Shown here: positions 9,988 to 17,875 of the stretch, piece after piece | How positions within the stretch are numbered: position 1 is the stretch's first letter | How the letters are laid out: the number at the start of each line of letters is the position of its first letter | NCBI GenBank assembly: GCA_002426755.1 | Contig: DINI01000023.1 | Span: forward strand, 48,640-93,868 | From: Flavobacteriaceae bacterium UBA5544 | Lineage (GTDB): Bacteria; Bacteroidota; Bacteroidia; Flavobacteriales; Flavobacteriaceae | DNA length: 45,229 nucleotides | Reading direction: 5' to 3' | The notes under the pieces: generated by a model | What the model saw: only the letters and a program-made list of their open reading frames with translations | What the model was told of the DNA's origin: nothing | The model's database searches: none | Position numbers and translations under genes: made by a program

Positions 9988-10394
9988 AGGTAACCGTTAG
10001 TAGAAAAGCACACTTTAATGCAGCTCATCGTTTGTATCGAAAGGATTGGACAGCTGAAAAAAATGATGCCGTTTTTGGAAAATGCAACAATCCAAACTTT
10101 CACGGACATAATTATGAATTGATTGTGAGCGTGACGGATGAAATCGATAAGGAAACTGGTTATGTCATCGATATCAAAACATTAAAAGATATTATCAAAG
10201 AAGAAATCGAAGATGCTTTTGACCATAAAAACTTGAATTTGGAAGTTGAAGAATTCAAGAATTTAAATCCAACGGCAGAAAATATTGTCGTGGTCATTTA
10301 CAAAAAAATCAAACCAAGATTGAAAGCTTCGAATCATCTTGAAATAACACTCTACGAAACACCTCGCAATTTTGTAACCTATTCAGGTCAATAA
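9984..10394 (+). CDS. 6-pyruvoyl-tetrahydropterin synthase / 6-carboxytetrahydropterin synthase (QueD) family
   Basis: 136 residues, close to family length. Zinc ligands His15 (FNAAHRL), His40 and His42 (NFHGHNY); Cys34 as the probable active-site cysteine; Asp80-His81 (FDHKNLN); Glu in LYETP near the C-terminus. The motif GKCNNPNFHGHNY has five residues between Cys and HGH, as in animal PTPS. Classical QueD has three (CxxxHGH). The enzyme acts on dihydroneopterin triphosphate, in queuosine or pterin synthesis; which of the two cannot be settled from sequence. It overlaps idi by 4 nt and lies 6 nt before manA. Confidence 0.88.
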   Translation: MKVTVSRKAHFNAAHRLYRKDWTAEKNDAVFGKCNNPNFHGHNYELIVSVTDEIDKETGYVIDIKTLKDIIKEEIEDAFDHKNLNLEVEEFKNLNPTAENIVVVIYKKIKPRLKASNHLEITLYETPRNFVTYSGQ

Positions 10395-10400
10395 ACAACA

Positions 10401-11375
10401 ATGAAAAACACCTTATATCCTTTAAAATTCGAGCCCATCTTAAAAGACAAAATTTGGGGAGGTCAAAAATTAAAAACACTTTTGAACAAAAATTCCAATT
10501 TGCCAAATGTGGGTGAAAGTTGGGAAATCAGTGATGTGGATGGCGATACGTCCATTGTAAAGAATGGAAACCTTGAAGGCCAATCGCTGAAACATCTATT
10601 GAGTACGTACAAAGAAGATTTGATTGGAGTTCAAAACTATCGCATTTTTGAAAATAAATTTCCGTTGCTCATCAAATTTATTGACGCCACAGAAAATTTG
10701 TCCATCCAACTGCATCCCAACGACGAGTTGGCGGCAAAACGACATAATTCCTTCGGAAAAACTGAAATGTGGTATGTCATGCAAGCGGATGAAGGTTCCA
10801 ACCTAATTGTTGGTTTCAATCAAAAAGTAACACCCGAATTGTATTTAGAGCATCTGGAAAACAAAACATTGACCAAAATTTTGAACTTCGACAACGTAAA
10901 AACGGGCGATACCTATTTTATTGAAGTCGGAAGAATTCACGCCATTGGGGCAGGAGTGATGCTTGCTGAAATCCAACAAACCAGCGATGTGACTTACCGT
11001 GTCTATGATTGGGACAGAACAGATGACCAAGGCAACGAACGCGAATTGCACAACGATTTGGCCTTGGATGCCATCGGTTTTGATATGGAAGATGATTTCA
11101 GGGTGGAGTATCAAAAAGAAAAAAACCATTCTAACAAGATGGTGAGTTGTCCTTATTTTACGACGAATTTTTTACCAATCACATCGCAAGTCAATAGAAA
11201 GAATACGCACGATTCTTTTATGATTTATATCTGCGTCAAAGGAAAAGTAACCATCGAAGCCAATGGCATTGAAACACAAGTGTCCCACGGGGAAACAGTC
11301 TTGATTCCTGCAGCTCTAAAGGACATAGCGATACACCCCGAAGTGAATTCAGAACTTTTGGAAGTATATGTATAG
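10401..11375 (+). CDS. manA: Mannose-6-phosphate isomerase, class I
   Basis: 324 residues, typical of the short Bacteroidota/Firmicutes type. Zinc site: Gln103 and His105 (SIQLHPND), Glu122 (KTEMWYV) and His180 (GRIHAIGAG). N-terminal PLKFEPILKDKIWGG matches the family opening. It interconverts mannose-6-phosphate and fructose-6-phosphate, feeding GDP-sugar and surface-glycan synthesis. Last gene of the idi-PTPS-manA run, 6 nt after the preceding stop, followed by a strong hairpin terminator. Confidence 0.93.
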   Translation: MKNTLYPLKFEPILKDKIWGGQKLKTLLNKNSNLPNVGESWEISDVDGDTSIVKNGNLEGQSLKHLLSTYKEDLIGVQNYRIFENKFPLLIKFIDATENLSIQLHPNDELAAKRHNSFGKTEMWYVMQADEGSNLIVGFNQKVTPELYLEHLENKTLTKILNFDNVKTGDTYFIEVGRIHAIGAGVMLAEIQQTSDVTYRVYDWDRTDDQGNERELHNDLALDAIGFDMEDDFRVEYQKEKNHSNKMVSCPYFTTNFLPITSQVNRKNTHDSFMIYICVKGKVTIEANGIETQVSHGETVLIPAALKDIAIHPEVNSELLEVYV

Positions 11376-11380
11376 TAAAG

Positions 11381-11406
11381 TCCCGAGCTCGACAAAGACC
11401 TCGGGA
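11381..11406. terminator. Bidirectional hairpin terminator between manA and the convergent gene
   Basis: Perfect stem TCCCGAG / CTCGGGA with a 12-nt loop, followed by ATTTTATTT on the plus strand. It lies between two convergent stop codons, so it can serve both transcripts. Confidence 0.8.
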
Positions 11407-11413
11407 ATTTTAT

Positions 11414-11794
11414 TTACGATGCCAATTCTTGCTGTGTCTGATTGGTCACATATGGAAAATCAAACCAAGCACTTGAGATGGTTTCTTCCGTTTTGGAAGA
11501 TTTCTTGCTTTTGGTCACAATGACACTCACCATCAATTTATCAGTATATTTTTGAATCAATTGAGCTTGTATGGTCAGTTGGTCATTCAAAAACGCATTC
11601 TTGTGCATTTTAAACTTATAATCAGTCACCTGTGGCGAATCGTGTAAATAAAATTCTTTAATGGGATAGGTGGCAACGGTTTTTATTCGGTCGAATAAGA
11701 TATTGGGAAGTAAAAAGCCGTTAGTGTTGCTTGTAGCCTTTGTCACTACAAATTGAACGTTGGTGTGGATTGGGTTATTGAAATTTGGTTTCAT
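11414..11794 (-). CDS. Conserved-looking hypothetical protein, possible hotdog-fold
   Basis: 126 residues, no signal peptide or membrane segment. I do not recognise the family with confidence. The C-terminal half (NDQLTIQAQLIQKY..KLMVSVIVTKSK..ISSAWFDFP) has the alternating pattern of hotdog-fold acyl-thioesterase/dehydratase strands, but no catalytic motif is visible. It ends at the terminator shared with manA. Confidence 0.6.
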   Translation of the reverse strand: MKPNFNNPIHTNVQFVVTKATSNTNGFLLPNILFDRIKTVATYPIKEFYLHDSPQVTDYKFKMHKNAFLNDQLTIQAQLIQKYTDKLMVSVIVTKSKKSSKTEETISSAWFDFPYVTNQTQQELAS

Positions 11795-11805
11795 GTTTCT
11801 GGATT

Positions 11806-11925
11806 TTATGGATATAACAATAATGGGAATGGGTCAAAAGTTTTTGCATGGTTCATCGCAGGGATGGAGCATACATTTTTAATCATCATCTGGGTTTGGA
11901 CTGTCTTGTTTTGTTGACGTTTCAT
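11806..11925 (-). CDS. Possible small ORF, 39 residues
   Basis: An ATG-initiated frame (begins MKRQQNKTVQTQMM, ends FPLLLYP) whose stop lies 11 nt before the start of the 126-residue gene, in the same direction. No promoter of its own is seen, and a strong terminator lies just upstream of it. It may be a leader peptide or chance; I see no recognisable domain. Confidence 0.25.
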   Translation of the reverse strand: MKRQQNKTVQTQMMIKNVCSIPAMNHAKTFDPFPLLLYP

Positions 11926-11963
11926 AATAAAAAGGTTTAAAGATTTATACATATTAAAAATAA

Positions 11964-11992
11964 AAAAGGTGCTTTTTGGAAAAGCACCTTTT
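11964..11992 (-). terminator. Strong rho-independent terminator (minus strand)
   Basis: Stem AAAAGGTGCTT / AAGCACCTTTT (extendable to 13 bp with a 3-nt loop), followed on the minus strand by TTATTTTTAA. It sits downstream of the 37-residue ORF at 12023-12136 and implies a separate short transcript. Confidence 0.8.
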
Positions 11993-12022
11993 AAGTTATG
12001 GTTTGTAAATGTTATTGTTAAC

Positions 12023-12136
12023 TTATGTTTTGTGAGATGCTTGGAAATATCCGTGACGTTTAATGGAAATAACCTGGGAACACTGTTGTGCCCAGATATT
12101 AAACTGTTTGGTATTTTGCATCTTTTGAGATTTCAT
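12023..12136 (-). CDS. Small ORF (37 residues) in a self-contained short transcript, or an sRNA
   Basis: ATG frame beginning MKSQKMQNTKQFNIWAQQ and ending FQASHKT, basic and Gln-rich, with no membrane segment. What supports it is the setting: a TAATTTTG promoter element 35 nt upstream (12171-12178) and a textbook terminator about 30 nt downstream (11964-11992). The unit of about 200 nt is therefore likely transcribed on its own. Whether the product is the peptide or a small RNA is open. Family unknown. Confidence 0.45.
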   Translation of the reverse strand: MKSQKMQNTKQFNIWAQQCSQVISIKRHGYFQASHKT

Positions 12137-12170
12137 GGTATAAAGCTATAAAATAAAATTGAATGTTTGA

Positions 12171-12178
12171 CAAAATTA
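12171..12178 (-). promoter_or_regulatory. -7 promoter element (TAATTTTG) for the short transcript
   Basis: TAATTTTGTC on the minus strand, identical over 10 nt to the elements before idi and before the gene at 12246. Predicted start near 12165, giving a leader of about 30 nt. Confidence 0.45.
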
Positions 12179-12212
12179 GAATTTTTATAACATTTAATCC
12201 CGTCATTTCCCG

Positions 12213-12220
12213 TAATTTTG
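12213..12220 (+). promoter_or_regulatory. -7 promoter element (TAATTTTG) for the 89-residue gene
   Basis: CGTAATTTTGTC, identical over 12 nt to the idi promoter core. It lies 25 nt before the ATG at 12246 and faces away from the minus-strand promoter at 12171, so this is a divergent promoter pair. Confidence 0.55.
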
Positions 12221-12245
12221 TCCAAAATAAAATACAAATCATATT

Positions 12246-12515
12246 ATGGGAAATGTTAGAGACCTAAAAAAAGACATCAATTATGTTTTAGGTGATATTA
12301 TAGAAGCGGTCTACGTTTGGGAATATAGCAATACAGACAAAGACACAAAAAAGAGTGAAGCCATCATAGATGAAGCCATTGAAACCTTTGATGAATTGAT
12401 TGCAAAAGTGAACGACAAAAAAGTTGAGAATAAGAAAGCGCATTTTAAAGCTATCAATACCGAATTGGAGACTAAAGGCCGTGCACTTATCGAAAAAATA
12501 AACAAATTAGGATAA
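12246..12515 (+). CDS. Small helical hypothetical protein
   Basis: 89 residues, soluble, highly charged and predicted all-helical (ETFDELIAKVNDKKVENKKAHF). It resembles short conserved flavobacterial proteins of unknown function, but I cannot name a family. It has its own TAATTTTG promoter, a plausible length and a clean start. It lies 57 nt upstream of the tRNA, which has a separate promoter. Confidence 0.8.
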   Translation: MGNVRDLKKDINYVLGDIIEAVYVWEYSNTDKDTKKSEAIIDEAIETFDELIAKVNDKKVENKKAHFKAINTELETKGRALIEKINKLG

Positions 12516-12530
12516 ATTTTTTTGAAATGA

Positions 12531-12561
12531 TTTGCAAATATGATTTTCGCAATTATATTTG
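12531..12561 (+). promoter_or_regulatory. Promoter of the tRNA-Thr gene
   Basis: TTTG at 12531, a 19-nt spacer, then TATATTTG at 12554-12561. This is a full match to the Bacteroidota -33/-7 promoter. Predicted start about 5 nt before the mature tRNA. Confidence 0.8.
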
Positions 12562-12572
12562 CAATCTCAAAA

Positions 12573-12646
12573 GCCGATGTAGCTCAGCTGGCTAGAGCAG
12601 CTGATTTGTAATCAGCAGGTCGTGGGTTCGAGTCCCTCTATCGGCT
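12573..12646 (+). tRNA. tRNA-Thr (anticodon UGU)
   Basis: 74 nt cloverleaf. Acceptor GCCGATG pairs with TATCGGC (one G-U); D arm GTAGCTCAGCTGGCTAGAGC; anticodon stem GCTGA/TCAGC around loop TTTGTAA, giving anticodon TGT that reads ACA; T loop TTCGAGT. The T stem GTGGG/CCCTC leaves one U-U position. CCA is not encoded. Flanked by its own promoter and a terminator. Confidence 0.95.
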
Positions 12647-12651
12647 CAAAA

Positions 12652-12672
12652 AGTCTCTCATTGCGAGGGGCT
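12652..12672. terminator. Bidirectional terminator between tRNA-Thr and the convergent PBP gene
   Basis: An 8-bp stem AGTCTCTC / GAGGGGCT (some G-U) with a 5-nt loop, T tract on the plus side (TTTTTTG) and A tract on the other side, so it can end both the tRNA transcript and the leftward penicillin-binding protein transcript. Confidence 0.8.
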
Positions 12673-12696
12673 TTTTTGTTTTATAACATATCGTAT

Positions 12697-15009
12697 TTAA
12701 TCTTTTTTCTTTTTCATCCAGGAAAAAATTCCCTTTTTCTTTTTCTTCTCGAATGTTTTGGTATCTTTTTTATTGGTAAAAAGACGTTTAAAGAATCCAT
12801 CAGTTTTGGAAAGTTCACAATCTAGAGATTCCAAGACGTCTTCAGACGGTTCTTCAAATTGCGCTTCGGTTATCGATTTGAAATTAGAATCGCTATTCAA
12901 TTTTTGAAAATAATTCGCAAAAATAGGCAATGCAGAATTGGCACCCTGACCAATACGTGTAGAACTAAACCCAATCTGTTGATTGTCATTTCCTACCCAA
13001 GTAATGGTCACTAAATTTGGAGTGATGCCCACAAACCAGCCATCTTTGTTATTCTGTGTGGTACCAGTTTTTCCTGCGATGGCGTTTGTGAATTTATAAG
13101 AAGAACGCAATCTATTGGCTGTGCCTTCATCAACCGTAGCTTTCATGAATTCTAAAAGAACTTGTCGTGTGTTATCACTAAAGGCCTTTTCAGTTGACGC
13201 TTTCGGATTCAAATCTTCAAAGGAAGCAATTAAATTTCCATTTTTGTCTTCAATACGCGTAATGAAAACGGGCGTTGAAGGTTTACTGTCATTTACAAAT
13301 GAGGTATAGGCTTTTGCCATTTCCATTATGCTCAAATTTGCTGAACCCAATGCAATGGACGGAACTTCCTCAATATCGCTTTCGATACCCATTTTTCGTG
13401 CCTGATTAATGACTTCGTCAATTCCTGTTTCATATAAAACTTTCACAGCAATGGTATTCACGGAATTGCTCAACGCTTTTTCCAAGGAATAATTAAGCGT
13501 TCCGTCTTCATCATCAATATCGGAAGCATTTGTTGGGGTCCAGTTGTCAACATCTGTATATGTAACAGCTTTTAAGGGAAAATAGGTGCACGGAGGCATT
13601 CCGTTTTCGATGGCTGCGGTATAAACAATCGGTTTAAAGGTGGAGCCCACTTGCCGTTTGCTTTGCGAGACATGGTCATATTGGAAAAATCGGTAATCAA
13701 TGCCGCCAACATACGCACGAATTTCACCATTGGCTGGTTCCAAAGAAAGCAACCCAGCATTCAAAAACTTGGAGTAATATTCCAAACTGTCCAAAGTGGA
13801 AATTGATGCAATGGTATGTTCATCCCAAGAAAACAGCTCGGTTTTATACGTTTTGCTCAAGGAATCATTTATGGCTTTTTCCGACAATCCTTGTTTTTTT
13901 AACTGCTTGTAACGTTTTAAACGCTTTTTTGCAGCAATGTAAGCTGATTTGTTTTTCAGCCAAGGAGCATTTTTTCCATAGGCAACTTCATATTGATGTT
14001 GCAATCCTTTCATGTGCTCACGCATCGCTTCCTCCGCATAACGCTGCATGGTATTGTCTAAAGTAGTATATATTTTGAGTCCATCATGAAAGAGGTTGTA
14101 CGTTTCTCCATTAGCTTTTCTGAATTGTTTCTGTTGCAAAATCGTATCCAACTGTTTCTTGATTTCTGCCCTGAAATAGGGAGCCAAACCTTGATTTGGT
14201 GCATAATATTGATAGTCTAAAACAATAGCTTCAGTTTTGGCTTTACGGGCTTCTTCGTCCGTTAAATAATCATAATTGACCATTTGTTGGAGGACCACAT
14301 TCCGTCTTAATTTTGATTTCTCTGGAAACAATCTTGGATTATAACTATGGTTTGCCTTCAACGACCCAACAAGAATTGCAGCTTGGTTGAGATTCAATTC
14401 GCGTGTGTGTACATTGAAGAATTTTTCCGAAGCACTTTCAATCCCATAGGTATTATCAGGAAATGGTACTGTATTCAAGTACATGGTGAGAATTTCCTTT
14501 TTGGAATATATAGTCTCAATCCGTTTGGCAACAATACTTTCCTTTATTTTGTTGACCACCATTCCCAAAGCACCTGAACGCTCGCGTCCAAAAAGATTTT
14601 TGGACAATTGCAAGGTGATGGTACTTCCGCCGCCAGAAGAATCATCAGATAATAAAATGGTTTTGAAAAACACACGAAGCAGACTTTTATTGTCAACACC
14701 ATTGTGCTCATAAAATCGAGCATCTTCGGTAGCAATCAATGCATCCAATAAATGCTGCGGAAAATCTGAAAATTTAATGGATTGCCTATCGTAGATGTAT
14801 AATTTCCCGATGAGGTCTTCGTTTTTATCCAGAATTTGTGTGGCTTGGCTCTGGTTGAGGTTCGCAATGGTTTCTTTGGTAGGGATTTTACCCCACAACC
14901 CAAAATAGATGCTCAAATAAAAACAAATGAATAAGAATAAAAGTCCAAGAAGCCCAAAACCAATTGGTTTGGCGATTTTAAAAAGTCGTTTTTTGTTAAG
15001 TTTCATCAA
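12697..15009 (-). CDS. Class A penicillin-binding protein (transglycosylase/transpeptidase)
   Basis: 770 residues. Short cytoplasmic N-terminus, one membrane helix (about 16-38), GT51 glycosyltransferase domain with ATEDARFYEHNG (catalytic Glu95) and GGGSTITLQLSKNLF (about 126-140). Transpeptidase domain with Ser456-Thr-Phe-Lys459 (GSTFKP), the SxN motif Ser516-Val-Asn518, and Lys647-Thr-Gly (GKTGTTQNNKDGWFVG). It polymerises and cross-links peptidoglycan in the periplasm. The C-terminus is a Lys-rich tail (KKKKKGIFSWMKKKKD). PBP1A/1B-type; the exact paralogue cannot be assigned. Confidence 0.95.
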   Translation of the reverse strand: MMKLNKKRLFKIAKPIGFGLLGLLFLFICFYLSIYFGLWGKIPTKETIANLNQSQATQILDKNEDLIGKLYIYDRQSIKFSDFPQHLLDALIATEDARFYEHNGVDNKSLLRVFFKTILLSDDSSGGGSTITLQLSKNLFGRERSGALGMVVNKIKESIVAKRIETIYSKKEILTMYLNTVPFPDNTYGIESASEKFFNVHTRELNLNQAAILVGSLKANHSYNPRLFPEKSKLRRNVVLQQMVNYDYLTDEEARKAKTEAIVLDYQYYAPNQGLAPYFRAEIKKQLDTILQQKQFRKANGETYNLFHDGLKIYTTLDNTMQRYAEEAMREHMKGLQHQYEVAYGKNAPWLKNKSAYIAAKKRLKRYKQLKKQGLSEKAINDSLSKTYKTELFSWDEHTIASISTLDSLEYYSKFLNAGLLSLEPANGEIRAYVGGIDYRFFQYDHVSQSKRQVGSTFKPIVYTAAIENGMPPCTYFPLKAVTYTDVDNWTPTNASDIDDEDGTLNYSLEKALSNSVNTIAVKVLYETGIDEVINQARKMGIESDIEEVPSIALGSANLSIMEMAKAYTSFVNDSKPSTPVFITRIEDKNGNLIASFEDLNPKASTEKAFSDNTRQVLLEFMKATVDEGTANRLRSSYKFTNAIAGKTGTTQNNKDGWFVGITPNLVTITWVGNDNQQIGFSSTRIGQGANSALPIFANYFQKLNSDSNFKSITEAQFEEPSEDVLESLDCELSKTDGFFKRLFTNKKDTKTFEKKKKKGIFSWMKKKKD

Positions 15010-15030
15010 GATTTATATACGTTGAACTGA

Positions 15031-15038
15031 CAAAAATA
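15031..15038 (-). promoter_or_regulatory. -7 promoter element (TATTTTTG) for the PBP gene
   Basis: TATTTTTGTC on the minus strand fits TAnnTTTG and ends about 21 nt before the ATG at 15009. No clear -33 element. Confidence 0.4.
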
Positions 15039-15114
15039 GCCTTTCAGGACTCAAGGTTTAACGGTGTAAAATCTAATTTATTCTTCTTGATAAACTTGAG
15101 GATATAAATAATAC

Positions 15115-15807
15115 CTAATCTGCTTTTCTTTTATCAATAAGCGATTGCAGCTCTTTACCGTATTTAGAAGCTTTTACTTCTGCGGTCAATGCATTGTTCA
15201 CGGTATCAAGATATTTGATATTGGCATCGTAGATTTCTGACAAAACTAAATAAGGGGCAACTTCATTATCCTTATTGTTGAGGGCAAAATTGATGGTATA
15301 GAAATATTTACGTTTGACGAGACTCTCATAATTTTTTACAGTCGTATTGAGCTTGGTTGTGTCGTTATCTTTTTGGGCATCAAAATTGTCTTTTATCAAA
15401 TCTAGATTTTGCCCTTGGAAGCGGGACATCATCTTTTTATATTCTTCCAGCTTTTCTTGTTGTTTTGAACCTTTGACCTTAGTGTCCAATTCAAAATTCT
15501 TGAGGTTGGAAGATATTTCGGTTATTCCTTCGGCCGCGAAAAATGGGATGATATGCTCTTCGTTATCATATTTGTGCAATTTTAAATATAACATTTCTGG
15601 AGATTCCAAATTTGTTGTCAATTCGAATTCAGGATTTCCATTAATCACCAACGAATCGATTGTTACTAATGAGGAGTCTTTCTGTTTTTGAAGATAAACC
15701 GTTCCCTTCATCAAACCTTTGATATTTCCTTTTAATGTGAAATTGGAAGTGTCTTTTGCGCAAGCAATCAAAAGAACAATAACCAATAAAGTGAATAGTT
15801 TTTTCAT
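15115..15807 (-). CDS. DUF4369-domain lipoprotein
   Basis: 230 residues from the ATG at 15807. The frame is open 27 nt further up, but the lipoprotein signal MKKLFTLLVIVLLIAC starts here, with a lipobox Cys at residue 16. The N-terminal DUF4369 pattern follows (FTLKGNIKGLMKGTVYLQKQKD, then VTIDSLVINGN.EFEL). In Bacteroidota this domain often precedes a thioredoxin-like domain. Here the C-terminal half is helical instead and no CxxC is present, so this is a domain-only version. Outer-membrane or periplasmic lipoprotein of unknown role. Confidence 0.85.
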   Translation of the reverse strand: MKKLFTLLVIVLLIACAKDTSNFTLKGNIKGLMKGTVYLQKQKDSSLVTIDSLVINGNPEFELTTNLESPEMLYLKLHKYDNEEHIIPFFAAEGITEISSNLKNFELDTKVKGSKQQEKLEEYKKMMSRFQGQNLDLIKDNFDAQKDNDTTKLNTTVKNYESLVKRKYFYTINFALNNKDNEVAPYLVLSEIYDANIKYLDTVNNALTAEVKASKYGKELQSLIDKRKAD

Positions 15808-15859
15808 TGAATCAATTTGAATTTTGGAGCGCAAATATCCTATAATTATTCAATAAAAA

Positions 15860-17125
15860 CTAACCTGCAGAAGCTATTTTCATAAGTTCTGCACATAAAA
15901 TTGCACCATAAGTTCCGGCGACATACCCGAACACTGCCAACAAAGCTCCAACCGTTGCCAGGCTAGGATGGAAGGCAGCTGCAACGACAGGGGCAGAGGC
16001 TGCTCCACCAACATTGGCTTGACTTCCTACCGCCAAGAAGAAGTAGGGAGCTCTGATGAGTTTCGCTACTAAAATCAATAATCCAGCATGGATGGCCATC
16101 CAAACAAGTCCGATGAGAATCAATCCTGGATTTTCAAAAATTTTGCCCAAATCCATTTTCATGCCTATAGTAGCTACAAGAATGTATATAAAGACACTTC
16201 CGACTTTACTTGCGCCTGCGCCTTCATAGGTTTTAGCTTTGGTGAACGACAATAGGATACCCATTAAAGTTGCGATGGAAATTAACCAAAAAAAGCTGCT
16301 TCCAAATGACGATAAAGCACTTTTTGGATTGCTGACGGCTTCGAAATTATCAACCAAATATTTGGAAATAACATCAGCTCCGAAATGGGCAATACCAACA
16401 GAAACAAAGGCAAACATTAAAATAATCATCAAATCTGACAAGGAAGGTACACGTGTTATTTTATCTGTAAAGGTCTGAACTTTGAGTTTCAGATCATCAA
16501 TGGCTGTATTGTCAGCTTTCAACCAAGTATCGATTTTATTTTTCTTTCCAATTCCAAACAACAAAACCGCCATCCAAATATTGGCGACTACGATATCCAC
16601 CAACACCATTCCTCCATATAGCTCTTGATTAAATTCATAAATCTCCAACATCGCTGCTTGATTGGCACCTCCACCAATCCAGCTTCCAGCAAGTGTTGCC
16701 AGTCCTCTCCAGACGGCATCAAAACCAGAGCCTCCAACAGTTTCTGGTGAAAACGTTGAAATAATTAAAATAGCAAGTGGCCCGCCAATGATGATGCCGA
16801 CTGTTCCCGTAAAAAACATCACCAAAGCTTTCCAGCCGAGATTGAACACTGCCTTTAAATCGATACTGATGGTCAGCAATACCAATGAGGCAGGCAATAA
16901 ATAACGACTTGCAACATAATAGGTTTGTGAAACATCCGCATCAATCAGTCCCAATGAGTTGAACACTGCTGGAATCATATAGCACATCAACAATCCAGGA
17001 ATATATGTGTAGAATTTTGGCCAAAAACCTGTTTCTTTTGATTCTGTGAAGAATACAAATCCTAGGGCGAGCATTAAAAAGCCAAAAACAATTCCGTCAT
17101 TTGTAAAAATAGGTGCGTTTTCCAT
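15860..17125 (-). CDS. DUF819 family integral membrane protein
   Basis: 421 residues with about ten to twelve hydrophobic segments throughout. The family signature region LATLAGSWIGGGANQAAM (about 140-157) and the related C-terminal half (VGSQANVGGAASAPVVAAAFHPSLATVG) suggest an inverted-repeat transporter fold. Substrate unknown. Members are transporter-like, related to anion:cation symporter-type folds. It lies 52 nt upstream of the DUF4369 lipoprotein, in the same direction, so the two may be cotranscribed. Confidence 0.88.
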   Translation of the reverse strand: MENAPIFTNDGIVFGFLMLALGFVFFTESKETGFWPKFYTYIPGLLMCYMIPAVFNSLGLIDADVSQTYYVASRYLLPASLVLLTISIDLKAVFNLGWKALVMFFTGTVGIIIGGPLAILIISTFSPETVGGSGFDAVWRGLATLAGSWIGGGANQAAMLEIYEFNQELYGGMVLVDIVVANIWMAVLLFGIGKKNKIDTWLKADNTAIDDLKLKVQTFTDKITRVPSLSDLMIILMFAFVSVGIAHFGADVISKYLVDNFEAVSNPKSALSSFGSSFFWLISIATLMGILLSFTKAKTYEGAGASKVGSVFIYILVATIGMKMDLGKIFENPGLILIGLVWMAIHAGLLILVAKLIRAPYFFLAVGSQANVGGAASAPVVAAAFHPSLATVGALLAVFGYVAGTYGAILCAELMKIASAG

Positions 17126-17170
17126 TTAATTGAGTTTAAACCGCAAAATACCACAATTTAAGGTTTAAAA

Positions 17171-17194
17171 AAAGCGACCTTTAAGAGTCGCTTT
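17171..17194 (-). terminator. Terminator overlapping the stop codon of the RHH gene
   Basis: On the minus strand AAAGCGAC, 8-nt loop, GTCGCTTT plus a run of T. The loop contains the end of the coding sequence, including the TAA at 17181-17183. It ends the SPFH operon. Confidence 0.8.
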
Positions 17195-17366
17195 CATTTT
17201 TGTCATTGGATGTTTTCTTTGGGACTCTATTCGAATCTTTTAAAGCCTGCATCAAAATGGACTCAATTTGCCCATTGGTGCTCCTGAACTCATCAGAGGC
17301 CCACTTTTCAATGGCTTTGAACATTTCTTCATTGATGCGTAACGCAAAGGCTTTCTTTTTGGACAT
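17181..17366 (-). CDS. Arc-type ribbon-helix-helix DNA-binding protein
   Basis: 61 residues. AFALRINEEMFKAIEKWA is the beta strand and first helix of a ribbon-helix-helix fold, followed by FRSTNGQIESILMQAL as the second helix. The tail is charged and disordered. RHH proteins of this size bind DNA as dimers and often regulate their own operon. It is the last gene of the five-gene SPFH operon and starts 1 nt after the DUF1648 stop (TAA-A-ATG). Likely autoregulator, by inference. Confidence 0.9.
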   Translation of the reverse strand: MSKKKAFALRINEEMFKAIEKWASDEFRSTNGQIESILMQALKDSNRVPKKTSNDKNESDS

Positions 17367-17367
17367 T

Positions 17368-17874
17368 TTATGATTTATTCATTTTGTATTGATACATTAT
17401 TAAGAAAATTGGAAGCAAAATAATTACAATGATCATGGATGGATCAAACCAGTTGCTTAATATGATATTTTGGTTATTGACATGTGAAACGATAGTATAT
17501 TGGATGTAAATAAATAGAATCATCACAAAAACGGTTGCAAAACGTAGTACCCGTGTGCTAAATCTATAGTTCTTAAGTGCATTGCTTTCGGTAATATTCA
17601 CCATATAATTATGGAGATGTGGAAATTTATTTAAAATGGAAAATCCTATATATATCACGATTGCAATTGCTGGAAGCAACCACATGGTGTTCTTACTGCC
17701 AAATCCGTCGGCTTCTCCTTTAAAGTTAAAGTGTGTTGCAATGGTGTCAGGCATATTTTGATGTTCTAATGCTGTATAAATTATGAGCATCACAAGAAGT
17801 GTTAGAGATATAATTTCTAAAACTAAATCCAATGGCTCCAATGGTACTTTCATTTTAGGTCTTTCATTGTTCAT
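17368..17874 (-). CDS. DUF1648-domain membrane protein (SdpI-like N-terminal region)
   Basis: 168 residues from the ATG at 17874. A longer TTG frame (to 17904) would overlap the DUF4177 gene and is rejected. Four membrane segments. The DUF1648 motif lies after the first helix: PDTIATHFNFKGEADGFGSKNTMWLLPA. In SdpI the same domain is part of an immunity protein against a secreted toxin; whether that applies here is unknown. Start is 1 nt after the DUF4177 stop (TAA-T-ATG). Confidence 0.88.
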   Translation of the reverse strand: MNNERPKMKVPLEPLDLVLEIISLTLLVMLIIYTALEHQNMPDTIATHFNFKGEADGFGSKNTMWLLPAIAIVIYIGFSILNKFPHLHNYMVNITESNALKNYRFSTRVLRFATVFVMILFIYIQYTIVSHVNNQNIILSNWFDPSMIIVIILLPIFLIMYQYKMNKS

Positions 17875-17875
17875 A

